Shown here: in pieces, positions 32,655-45,100 of the stretch
Layout: the number at the start of each line of letters is the position of its first letter
Position numbering within the stretch: the stretch's first letter is position 1
Assembly (NCBI GenBank): GCA_045837725.1
Contig: JBEWZL010000077.1
Span: 620,001-684,000, forward strand
Direction: 5' to 3'
Length of the DNA stretch: 64,000 nt
Source: Vermamoeba vermiformis
Lineage: Eukaryota; Tubulinea; Echinamoebida
Notes under the pieces: generated by a model
The model's database searches: none
Told to the model about the DNA's origin: nothing
Seen by the model: only the letters and a program-made list of their open reading frames with translations
Made by a program: the position numbers and the translations under genes

Positions 32655-35600
32655 ATGGGAGATAATTTTGACAATTTCTTAGAACAATTGGAGCCATTTG
32701 ACGACGTTCAGGTACAATTATAACATCACCTTCGTTTTATTTATTTTGATGGCAGATCGAGTTTGTCGGCTTTGTGAAAGCTCGGTTTACATAATGATCG
32801 CATTAATATTAATTACTGTATTAATTATATATAAAGTGATGCGCAAATCTTTTTTTCTAATTTAAGAAATTTAATTTTATCAGGATGAAGACGGCGAGAA
32901 CATCCTTACAGGTAAGTTTAGATGCATAAATAAGCAAATTTTACATAGATCTTATTAATCAATATTATTTGATAATTAGGAAGCAATTTTGTCCAAGAAG
33001 ACGAGATCAAATCTGTTAATCGCTTCAAAACGCTTGATAACTCACCTCCACCGTTATCCTCGCTTTGTATTGTTAAAATAACGTCATGGATGAACGAGGC
33101 TGCCTGTCCTTCTTCCTACGGTCTTGCCCTCAAAGTCTTTAACAACATCCCGATTGCTCGTGTTCAAAAATTCTATCAACAACGAGTTAAACTGTTGCCA
33201 GATGATCTTCAAGCTAAAATAATATCGCAGCTCTCATTTACAACGCTTAAATGCATTTACCAAGATACAATTTGGGACTTGGATCCGATCACCCTTGCCG
33301 GAAGGTAAGCTCCTCGCATTTTTTGCTTAATAGCGATAAATATTAACATAGTATTCGAATAGTATTAAGCAAGAAGAAGATATGCTTCGTTATCTGTATT
33401 GGAAGAATCCTACAGATCCGTTGCTGAGGGAGTTCGAAAAGACACTCATACTCGACGTGTTCGGCGATAAAAGAATATGGCAACTTTTAAATAGCAAGCA
33501 CCTCCCGCCTACTAACCATGTACGAAATATCACTTAATTATAAGCATTCTAACGGACGTGACTGTAGTTCAAAGAGGCACTCGTGCAATCGTACCTCAAA
33601 GAATGTTTTAACTACAAGTTCTGTGGAAAAGATCAATTCATGAAAACTTTTCACGAAATGACGAACGGTTGTCTGAACAAGTTGAATTGGAATAATGTGC
33701 TTGTTGTCGGGGGATCCGTTCTTAAATCACTACGACACGAGATCAAAAAAATCGGAGAGCCACATTACCGATACGGACAATATAATACGTCTGATATTGA
33801 TATATATATTTATGGATTATCAAAACAGCAATCACAAGCAAAAGTTGAAGAAATTTACAAATCCGTTGCGTTGTACTGGAAAAAACCCGTTGGAATTTTC
33901 AAAACAGCGAATACGATCACCCTAGTTTCAGATCATTCTTTTAGAAACATTCAAATAATCCTTAGGTACGTCGTTGAACTCCTAATTTGGTGACCAGATC
34001 TGATTTTTTTGCAGTACTTACGCATCGCCTTTGGAAATTTTATTGGCCTCTGATATGAATTCATGTTCGAGTAAGTATTTGAATGTTTTTACAATGTAAT
34101 TGCTCGTAATAACAATTATTTGCAGTTGGATTTAATGGCAGTACAGTGCTCACGATTCCACGGTAACGCTTATGCGGACTCACTTTTCGACGAATTTTCT
34201 GACAAATTATTGCAGGTTTTTGTTCGGAGCGATGTACGGCTCTAATGTACTCGACAGCAGCACTAAATTTGGAACAAAATTGCGGTGGGAGCGAATTGCT
34301 AAGTACTTCCACCGAGGCTACAACATCGTGTCACCGTTACACATTCGCGTGCATGGCAACGGCTCATTCAGTGCGTGATACAAATACAAGCTATATATTA
34401 AGCTTAAAATAGTTAAAATATTCGCAAAGAATGTCAACACGGATTCTAATAATTTTTTTTGCAGATTCGGAGGAGCGGATCGACAAAAATATTCATCCGA
34501 GCACGCGTCAAATGGTCGAGTTAATGTGCTTAAACAAAATAGCATTGCTTCGGATCTCATTCAACTACGAGAATTTTGGCACCAATCGTGAAAGCGAATT
34601 TGACAATTGGCCGAGTACGTACAATGGCACTTTTGACACGCAATATATTTATGACATGTAAAGTGACACGTGTCAAATTCTAACGATTTATAGTGCGATG
34701 GACCCGTGGCGTGCAAATTATGTACCGTAGCTTTTTGAACAGCTGGGAAAAGACAGAATATCAACATTTATGTGAAGTGTTGCCTAATCCACCCGACTGG
34801 GTCAAGGACTACTATAAAAGGTAATGAAACTTCATCGATTTTCATGAATCAGCTATTAATCAACTTTGTATTTTAATAGTGCTCAGAATTTGACGTTGCC
34901 TGCGAATTCAATTCGTGAAGCACCTCGTTATGCAGAAGAGATGAGAACGATCGACCAATTAAATTGGGCGTAAGTGACTTATTCTTCAGTTGATAGTATG
35001 AAATTTTATTAATTTTATTGCAGGCACCGAAAAGACGAGCGCAATTTTGACCCAGCTGAATCGAGAAAAATCGAGAAATACGTCGAAGAGCACTGCAAAT
35101 TTGACAATTATAATGAAAGTAAGAAATTCGTAATTATCTTAACTTTACTGGTCTTAATTTGTTTTTTTAAGGTTCGCTACAATGCTTCCATTTGAATTTA
35201 TTCGTGGAAAAAGAACAAAAACAGGCCAATCCGTATCGAGAAATGAATACGAGTCTAGCAACAGTACACTACAAATTGCAGACCGTCCCGTTGGTCGTCA
35301 AAGATTTTCTCAAATTTTTGAACGGCGAGATCCAAACAGTTTCATCGATGTTTTCTATCAATGATCGTCGCTGGTACGTTTTTAATAATCAATTCATAAA
35401 TAATGATCTTCCGTTATTTCTAACGGAAATGTTTGTAAAAACAATTCTAATGATTTACCTTTTTAGGAAATTATCCTTTGATGGAGGATCTAATGGAGTT
35501 AGTTTTATGTCGTTGACTAAAGAAGCAGAGGATGAAGTGGCTCACGCGACCCACCTCGACAATTCACATCCACATCCGCATAAGTTTTTCGTCAACTTCT

Positions 35601-36022
35601 TGATCAGGATTAAGAACCTTAAAAAAGTGCAGCTTCAAGAGAGAAGTTGGCGTAAACTACCTGGAGACATAACTTATGGTACGTTAATGGAAAATTGCCT
35701 TTGCCTAGATCCGATCTAAATTTTTAAAGATCTTTAATTTTATTTTCTTTGTTTTAACATTGCACTAATGACTTTTTATTATTAAGATGGCTCGCAAGTG
35801 TTCACGTACACTCAGCCAAGCAATACGTGGATGACCTGGATCCGCAACGATTATTTCCGAGGAGGTCAATTGAATGTAGTGTCCGAACAGTGGCTTGATT
35901 CCATAATGCGCGAGGAAAATATTGATGGAAGACCTCAATACATCAATAATAAGGATGGAACTATGAGTTTAGAAATCACAATGCAGTTCATCGAACCTCA
36001 GATTAATGTTCCCAACTTGTAA
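32655..36022 (+). CDS. Nucleotidyltransferase-fold protein with N-terminal SOCS-like motif
   Basis: About 15 short exons join in frame to roughly 750-800 residues from MGDNFDNFLEQLEPFD to the TAA at 36020. The acidic N-terminus is followed by LSSLCIVKITSW and, further on, LLPDDLQAKIISQLSF, a SOCS- or F-box-like pair also seen in the gene at 28483. The core (about 33640-34020) shows VLVVGGSVLKSL, TSDIDIYIYGLS, NTITLVSDHSFRNIQIIL and SPLEILLASDMNSC. A GGS motif followed by DxD is the nucleotidyltransferase-fold signature. The same arrangement occurs in a widespread but uncharacterised protein family of fungi, amoebae and giant viruses. The C-terminal half is unfamiliar; it has a His-rich patch (HLDNSHPHPHKF) and a MTWIRNDYFRGGQLNVVSEQ end. 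The substrate is unknown. The call rests on the core motifs and unbroken phases; some exon edges may be off by a few bases. Confidence 0.72.
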
Positions 36023-36182
36023 CGCAGTTAATATTTTTGAAGGATCAATCGATTGAGTTCATAACAAATGAACTATTAAATTAATTAATATAATTGTTTA
36101 TTATTTCGCAAATATTTAAAAATACATTATAATTCGTGTTGTAATATAACAAAGTAATTTACAGGAGGTTTGTGTATATTGT

Positions 36183-39100
36183 TTAAGCGTTATTGTTTTG
36201 ATAGAACGGGTTAGAGCCTTCTTGGAACTTGCTCTGGTACAACGCAGAGGTCGTAGTCGCGTTCATGTTGCTCGTCAAGTCCTCGAAGTAGTTGTCAACT
36301 TGTTGGTTCTTCTTGCGTCTCAAGCGCCAGACGAGAACTGCGACACCAGCTACGGCGGCACCAGCAGAGACTGACAGAGCGATTGTCAAAGTGTTGTCGG
36401 GAGTGGTGGGAGTGCTGAGAAGGCCAGTGTCTTGCGCGATCAAGATGGTGAAGTTGAGCTGAGCGGACATAGCAGTGTTGTTCCAACCGATGTGGCCCAA
36501 GTCATCAACCACGATGGAAACAGGGAGCGATCCAACGCTAGGAGTGACGAAGTACAGAACGGGCATTAACGTGCGAATCTCAACTTGTGAAGTGGTGCAG
36601 TTGACGGTGATTGCTTCAGTTCCGTTGATGAACGTGCACGGATTGAAGGTGGACACGAGATCAAAGTAGCCAGCGGGGTCTTGAACTGTGATGAGCAAGT
36701 TGATGGGCTTGAGACCGCTGTCAATGTCGGCAACCACAAAGGCACCAAAGCCAGTGCGGGACAAGCCACTGTTGGAGTCTTTGACAGCTGTCACTGAAGT
36801 CGAGTTGGTCGAGATTGTAGGCGCGTCATTGACTGGGCGAACACGAATGATGGCGCGAACAAGACTTGAAGGAGCTTCAAAGTCATCATAAGCTTGCACG
36901 GCGAAAGTGGCAAAGTTTCTGTCGTCGTAAGCGTTAGGATCAGGCACGAACAACACCTTGAAGATGCCGGGAGTGATGGCAGGGACTAAGGCAGGAGGGA
37001 CGATCTTTTCGCCACGAGCGCACTCGTCTCCATTGCTAGTGTCGCAGAGGTACATCGCAGCATTAGCAGGCAATGTCGAAGTGATCTTGGTGGTCAAGCT
37101 GTCAAGAGGCGAGTCGATGTCGGTGACGTTCCATTGGAGCACGTATTCAGTGTCTTCGTCCATCACAACACGCTGAGGAACAACGTCGTAGAAGGGCACA
37201 ATGACTGGAGGATCGTTAACAGGAGTGACGTTGATGGTCACTGTGTAAGTAGCGCTCTGGAGGCCTTCGGAGTCGTACGTCACGAATGAGTACGTGGTGT
37301 AGTTGTTGCCGTTCTCGTTGGGCAAAGGAGTGAACAGCACTTGATGGAGCAAGTTCTCAATGTAGTCGCCGTTGGCAACAGGGATGCGGTTGCAAGGCTC
37401 AACATCGGCTTCACACACAAAGAGCAAGCCCTTGGAGACAGTTTGAGTGACACGCACTTGAGCAGGAGGCGGTGAGTCGGGATCGCGAATCGCTGCACCC
37501 AAGTTCATTGTGAGGGTAGCGTCTTCGTCACCAGTGAAAGTGAGAGGTCCGTTGTATGCGGCTGGTTTGTTGATGTGGTTCACGAACACCAAGGCAGTGT
37601 AAGTGGCAGCACTGATGCCTCCTTCAGTGTCGTACACTTGGAACTTGAGTTTGGCAAGAGGAACATCGTCAATCGTGTAAGTGTTCAACACAGGGACGTA
37701 ATAGAAGGACTTGGCATTGTTGGGCAAGAAGGCGTTGGATTGCACAGTAGCTGTCATGCTCTCGTCAGTGTAGAGCGTGCCAATGGTCGAAGGATCGATC
37801 GACACAATCTTGATGGTCAAGTTTGCAAGGGGAGTCTCCAAGTCGATTGCTGAGAGCGTGACGAGTACTGGAATGTCTTCGTCAGTGTAAGTCACTGAGT
37901 CTTGACTCTTGGGCAAGGTGTTGCTGTAAGAGATGTAGATCAACACAGTGTAGACGCTAGAGTCGTTCGTTCCGTCGAACAATCTGAAGGTGAAGCGAGT
38001 GAAGGGAGTCGCGGGATCAACGTAAATGCTGTCCAAGTTGGGAGGAGTGTAAGTGAATGACACGGCACTGGCAGGAGATGATGACGTGGTGAGGTCCAAA
38101 GTACCAGCATCAACGTTAGAGATCACATTCAAGCTGATATCTTCGGGGTTATTATCGACGTCTTCAGCAACAAAGTTTGTGATGACAACAGGAGTGTCGC
38201 GCGAAGTAACAACGACCTTGTCAGCGGAGACTGGCGGATCATTCACAGCTTGCACGTGAATGGTAGCAGTGACAACAGACGAGGTAAGACCAGACGGGTC
38301 GATGGCGTACCAAGTGAAGCTGTCGTCGCCATTTGAGTTCAAGAAGGGGCTGTACGAGATCTGCGACGTCGAGGCAGAGATCTTTTGGCCTTGAGTCACT
38401 TTAGCGCCACCAGATGTTACTATCAATTGACCGTTTGAAGGCAACGATGCAATAACAATCTGGAGCTGTCCAACGGTGTTGTCGACGTCATTGACTGAGC
38501 TGGAGAACGACAGAGCCACAGGTGTGTCTTCGAGAGTGTTAAACTCAACGTCACTGGCGGTGGGCGGTTGATTCACAAAGTTCACATTGATAACGCAAGT
38601 GTAGATAGGAGACTCGTTGTTTAAGGCACCACTCGAGTCGCGAATCTTGAAAGTAAACGTCGCGTAAGGAGTTCCGTAGCCATTCAAAACAGGAACGAAT
38701 TGAAGGTTCCAAGAGTCAGAAGGGCTGAAAACTCGTCCGGCGGCAATGTTACCGTTGCTTGCATCCTTCAAAGTACCAATGGTAGGGAGCGAGACAATCA
38801 CCAAGGACAACGTGTCAATCGTGTCGACGTCATCAGCAGGGAATGAGCTGAAAGTGTAGGCGATGTTCTCGTTGGTGGTTACGTTGAGATTTCGTGAGCT
38901 TGGCGCGTGATTGACGTGGTTGATAGTGATAGGAACTGTCACCACCGAAGAAGACGCGGTCAGTACGTCTTGCACAACGTAGCTGAAGGAGTCAGTGCCG
39001 TAAGTGATCTTCTTCGGGATGTACACGAAGGAGAAGCTTGTCAAGCCGTTGCCTGCAGTACCAGCGTAAGGAGTGGCAGTGGCAACCGAAGAGTTGCTAG

Positions 39101-42100
39101 GAGATTGCAACAACGTGCCAAGTTGAGGCAGTGACACGAGCATAATCTTCAAAGTAGTCGCGTGCACGCTGGAGTCAACATCAGTGCCAGACAGAGTGAC
39201 GATAACGGAGGTATCTTCGTCCACTGTAACAGGGGAAGCACTTGAGGTGGGCGGGGTGTTGGGCGTGACCGTCAACTTGACGTTGACAAAGTTGCTTGCA
39301 GCTGATGGAGGCGGTTGACCGATATCAGTTGCAAAGATATTGAAGCTGATAACGAGGTTATCTGGCGCGTAGTCAGAGGCCATCCATGACATTTGGAAGG
39401 ACATGGCGCTGCCGGTCGGGTTAGCCATGTTGGACTTCAAAGTGAGTTGAGAAGCGGTGTTAGTAAGGGCAGTGCCACCAACTAACTTGACAACACCGTT
39501 GGTGGTGCTTGCAAGAAGGGTGTGATTGGCAAGGAACACGCTAATGGCATCACCGTCATCGACGTCTTGCACAGTGACAGTGAAGATTACGGCAGTGTTA
39601 CGAGTGGACACAACACTCAAGGGAGATACTGACACCACTGGGGCGTTGTTGACAGCAGCCATGTTGATCGTGACTGTGTAAGGTGTAGCGCTGAACAAAG
39701 CACCATCGAACACGTAGTAAGTGAACGAAGTAGCACCGTTCCAGTACTGCGTGGAAGAGAAGATGATGGTCTTGTTGGAGAACAATTGGTAAGGCGCGTA
39801 ACCAACAGTATCGCTTGGAGAGGCAATCAAAGAGCCTGCAGTAGACGAAGGCAAGCTGCTGAGTTGAATTTGCAGATCAGCCTTGGTATTGTCAACATCG
39901 TTGATGTAGCTTGTGAAGTCGATGATCAAAGGAACATCTTCGGAGCCATTAACAGTGAAGCTCGAGCCAGTGGGGGCTTGGTTGACAAAGTTGACGTTCA
40001 CTGTCACGTTATACTCAGGGGAAAAGGCGCCAGCTGAATCTTGCATCTTAAACGTGAAGTACGTGTAAGGTGTGCCATAACCGTTCAACACGGGGTTGTA
40101 ACGGATTTGCCAGCTACCAGCTGCGATGCTCGTAGGAACGGTCGAGTATGGAGTGCTAGAGGCAGCAGGCAGAAGGGATCCGAGTGGCGGCAACTTCGTG
40201 ATGATCAATGTGTGGGTGTCAATCTTGTCAGGATCGCTGACAGAGAACTGAGTAATGGTGTAGACTGTATTCTCGTCCAAAGTGATGCTGAACGGCGCAG
40301 ATGATGGGGCGTGGTTCACGTGGTTAATGGTAATGCTAACAGTGATCACGTTGGAAGTAGATCCAAGCACATCGGTGAAGTAGAACGAGAACGAATCAGA
40401 TCCGTAAGTGTAAAGAGTGGGGCGATAGTTCAACAAGTAGTACGTCGTGTTCGAAGTAGTGCTTGCAGAGCTCAGAGTAGTCGCAGTAGTGACGTCATTG
40501 CCGGCGTTGACAAGAGTACCGAGCTTAGGCGTGGTCAGCAAAGTCGCAACAAGAGTCGTGCCTTGACCAGCGTCAGGGTCGTAGCCTTCAATGCGAATGC
40601 CGCTGAACGTAGTGTCTTCGTTGGTTGTTACGGCTGTCGTCTGATAAGCAACAGGAGGCTTGTTCTGGCTGACAGTCAAACTGACAGTCACAGAGCTCGA
40701 CAGCGAGCCTTGATCAGCGACAGTGAGGGTTACGGCTCCAGAGAGCGTGTTTGATGAAGAGGCAGATGGAGTCCAAGTCAAGTCAATCTTCTTGGATGTA
40801 CCGTCGTTGTTCGAGTAAGTGATAACTGACACAACAGCCAAGTAACCAATGTTGGTTGCAGGAGAAACAACAGCAACAGCGCCGTCCGATGAAGTAACGT
40901 TGTTGCCCGAGGCCGTGACGGTCAGAGTGTCACCGACGTCAAAGTCTTGCACATAAATCGAGAAGGTGCGAGCAGTCAAGCGATCAGCAAGAACAGATGT
41001 GCTCGTAGAAGTGATAACAGGAGCGTGGTTGACGTGGTTGATTGTAACTTGAACAGTGTAAGTGGTAGCCGAGAAGAGCAAGCCATCAAACACGGAGTAC
41101 GTGAAGCTGATAGTGCTGTACTTGTACAACACCAAATTCAAGTACACGGTCTGACCGTTGAGCGTAGTACCAACTGACACGTCATCAGTAGTGCTGCTGG
41201 ATGATTGGCGAAGAGTGGCGTAAGTACTCGAGGGCAGCGAGTTGATGCGAATCTTCAAAGATGCCACGCTGTTATCAACATCAGCGATCAAGCTCGAGAA
41301 ATCAATTGTGATCGGAGTGTTCTCGTTGGTTGACAAGCTGGTGTTTGAGCCAGTTGGAGCCTGGTTGACGAAATTGACACTGATAGTTACAGTCGCAGTG
41401 CTTGAATCACTGTTGGCTGTACCACTCGAGTCACGGATCTTGAAGGTAAAAGTAGCGTAGTTGTCGCCGTAGTCATTCAAGCCAGGAGTGTATTGTAGTT
41501 TCCAAGAGACGTTAGGGGCGAAAACTTGGCCGGCTGAGATTGCACCACCAGTGCTAGTCTTCAGGGTGCCCTTCGTGGGAAGACTGACGATCACCAATGA
41601 CAGAGTGTCAATGTTGTCCACGTCGTTGGCAGGGAAGCCACCGAATGTGTACACTGTGTTCTCGTCAAGAGAGATAGCAAAATCGTTGGTAGTGGGGGCG
41701 TGATTGACATGAGTCACATTGATAGGAACGACTGTAGTGGCAGAGGAAGCGCCAAGAGGGTCAGTAAAGTAGAAGCTGAATGAGTCGCCGGGATTGTTCA
41801 AGTAAGGCTTGTAAGACACTGAGTAAGTTGATGAGCTTGCGTCAGTCGTGCTCGGGACATTGAACGAAGATCCAGCAGTGACTTGAGTGCTTCCGAACCA
41901 GAGCTCACCATTGTTAGGAACGGTGACAAAAGTAATGGACAAGCTAGTGGCTTGAACATTTGAGTCAGGATCAGTTCCCTTCAAGTTGATCGCGTTGATT
42001 GTCGTGTCTTCGTCAGTGGCAGGATTGTAGCTACCAACGACAGTGGGAGGTTGATTGCTAGCAACCTTCAATGTAACGCGAACAGAGGCGCTGGTGATTG

Positions 42101-45100
42101 AAGGAGCGGGCTGACCTTGGTCCTTAGCAGCCAAGTCAATGTAGGCGCTGAAGCTGTCAGGAGTGAGATCACCAGGGATCCATGTCAAACTAACACCCAA
42201 CGGAGAACCATTTGGATTGACAATAGTGTCAACATTTCGGTTGGTCAATGAGCCGCTATTGAGAGTAGTGCTGCCGTACTTGAGCGAACCGGTGGTTTGT
42301 GAGGGAGCCGCCAAGTTCGAGCCAACAATGACCAAAGTCAAGTTGTCGTACCAATCTAAGTCTTGCATGGTAGCCGTGAAGCTGCTGCCAGTAACTCTAC
42401 GTGCAGTAACTGTGGCAGGTGCAGAGATGGTGGGAGCGTTGTTAACAGGGTTAATGACGATTGTCACTGTCGCAGGACTGCTCGACAATTGCCCATCAGA
42501 CGACTGGTATCTGAATGTCGGGTTACTGAACCAGAGTCTGTTCACATAAGCAACAGGAACGAAGGTCACAGTACTGGTTGCAGAAATCTGGGTACCCACA
42601 GAAAGTTGAGTAGTGCCGACCATTAGTTTGCCCAATGAGGAATCAGGGAGCGATGCAATAATGATTTGCAAGGGACCATTCTCAACGTCAGCAATGTTGC
42701 TTGAGAACGGAAGAGTGACTGAAGTTCCTTCGTTCGTTGTGACAGTGAAGTCCGAAGCAGTGGGAGCTTGATTGACAAAGTTGACGTTGATAGTAGCAAC
42801 GAAAGTCCTTGAGTCATTCTTGCCGTCGTTGAACTTGTACTCGAATGTGGTGTAGGGCGATCCATACTCATTGAGAGCTGGGTTGTAGATCAAGCCAAAG
42901 TCTGACAGGGTAGCAGGCAGAGAACCGAGGGCGGAGCCGTCACTGCGCTTCAAAGTGCCCTTAGTTACCGACTTGGTGACGATCATAGTGATAGGGTCAT
43001 TATCAATGTCAGTTGCGCTGATTTGAGTGATCGTCAACTGCGCGTTCTCATCGACTGTCAAAGTCACGTTGCTGGAGGTTGGCGGGTAGTTCACAAAGTT
43101 CACCACGATGGTAACGGTGCCGACGGACGACTGCAACAAGCCAGTGTCTTGAGCGTAGTAGTTGAACGATGTAGTGCCATAGTAGTACTGAGTAGGAGTA
43201 AACAGCACTTGGTTGTTCAAGGCGGCGTTACCAGCGGACAGTTGAGTGGAGAGCGAAGCACCGCCAAACAACTTGCCAGCAGTAGATGAAGGCAGAGTTG
43301 ATAAATAGACTTGAGGAGTCGGACTGTCAATATCAGCGATGTAGTTAGCAAAGTTGATCGTGCGAAGAGCAGTGCTAGGCTCATCTCTGTTAATGGTGAT
43401 AGTGAAATTTTGCACGGTCGGTGCTCTGTTCACGTGAATGATGTTGACTTGAATAGAACCTGCAGTCGTTGCACAACCGTCATTAGCCAAGATAGGAATG
43501 GTAATGTTGCCGTAGAAGCCCGGCACATTTACGATGTTGAATAGCGTGGATGTAGGGTAAAAAGTGCTTGTGATGGCAGTTAAGCCGAAAGCCGTGGTGA
43601 TGACAGCATTTGAGGGAAGAGAAGTGAAACTGAAGCTCAGAGTATTCGAATCAGCATCAGTGATAGCGCTAGCGAGAGAGAACGTAAGCGAGCTGTCATC
43701 GTTGAAAGTCAAAGTCGTTGGCTGAATGACTGGAGGACTGTTGACAATAACGTTGACCTTGGCAACTCCGTAGCCCCAAATAGTGAAAGGGAAGACCATC
43801 GGTGACGCGGTAGGAGTTTGGCCAATCGGGAAGTTCATGGTGACGTTCAACCAGTTCACACCGAGAGAAGTAGAGGTGAGTGTCATCGGGGTAATCAACG
43901 AAGTCAAGCTGGGGTTAGAAGGAGTAATGGCAGCGTAGGTAGCAAGGGTTGCAATGAGCGAGTTGGCCCTAGTTGCAAAGCTCGGGAAAGTGGTTGTTTC
44001 GCCGAAGCCTCCGAAGGGAATGTTCAAAGCATTCCAAACGGAGGTGCTTCCAGTAATAGACACTCCAACAGGCACAACATTCGCATTTGATGCCGCGAGA
44101 ATGAATGAGCTAGCACCGGCAGAAAAAGAGTTCGGATTCTTGGTCACGATGACCAGAGTGGAAAGGGCAGAAACACCGAGGTTGCTTCTCCAACCAATAG
44201 TAGCCGTGTTGATGATTGTAGTGACAGGAGGAAGGATCGATGCAACAGTAGGAGTACCCAAAGCGGCGTTGTTAAATTGATTAACAATGCTCGTTCGATC
44301 GGTGCTGAGAGCAACGACATCCGTGGAAGTGCCGCGCAATACAGCGTAACCGACTTGAACAGTGGAGTAAGCAGATCCAACAAGGTTGACGAGAGCATTG
44401 AACTCAGTCCTATAAGTCATCGTTAGTACTTATATCGTGACGAGAGGAGTGCAGCTTGATCTTACTTGGCGGTTGACCATTCGGCCGCAGAAAAGCCTCC
44501 TGCATCGAAAGCAACGAACAAGTCAAGACGGCGTGCAGAGTTGGCGACAACGTTGATGGAGAATGGAACCAACAAAGGAGAAGAGATCGTGTTGGACAAG
44601 AACACCGTGTAACTAGTAGGGTCCAACGTAGCGCTTGTCGTGACTCCAATCGGTGTACGAGTGAGGATAAAAGAACTAGTGTTGTTATTGCAAACTTTGT
44701 TCTCAAAGCCAGTGCAGCCAGAAACTTGGTAGTTAGATCGAAGCAAGATGCGGTACTTGCAAGGCGTTGTTGAAAGCGGAGCGTAGCAAGTGTTATCTTG
44801 AGAGAAGGTGTTTACACCGATCGTAGCCGGAGAACAGGGCGCTCCGGATGGAAGATAACAAGCCCCGTTAGCCATGATCAAAAACGAAGTGGATGCTGAT
44901 CCCGACCAGACGAATTTGCTTGAACCAACAGCAGCAAGGTCGGCAAGAACGTTAGTAGTCGGACTGGCAATGCTATATCCAGCGGGAATCCGGATAAACG
45001 AGGAACAAGCTAAAAATAGGAAATTTAGCACTTTGCGGATAAATTCCCAGTGATTACACATTAATCTCACCTTGAGAACCGGATGCTTCCAACAACGCGT

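Noticed and set aside
37575-44280. Many plus-strand open frames of 70-150 codons opposite the adhesin
   Set aside because: They recur at the repeat period, have no family motifs, and are explained as antisense shadows of the more G/C-rich cadherin-like repeats.
36183-44409. Bacterial contamination as the source of the large repeat protein
   Set aside because: The same gene has spliced 5' exons, a signal peptide, a VWA domain and a eukaryotic NPxY tail, and both neighbours are intron-bearing eukaryotic genes.
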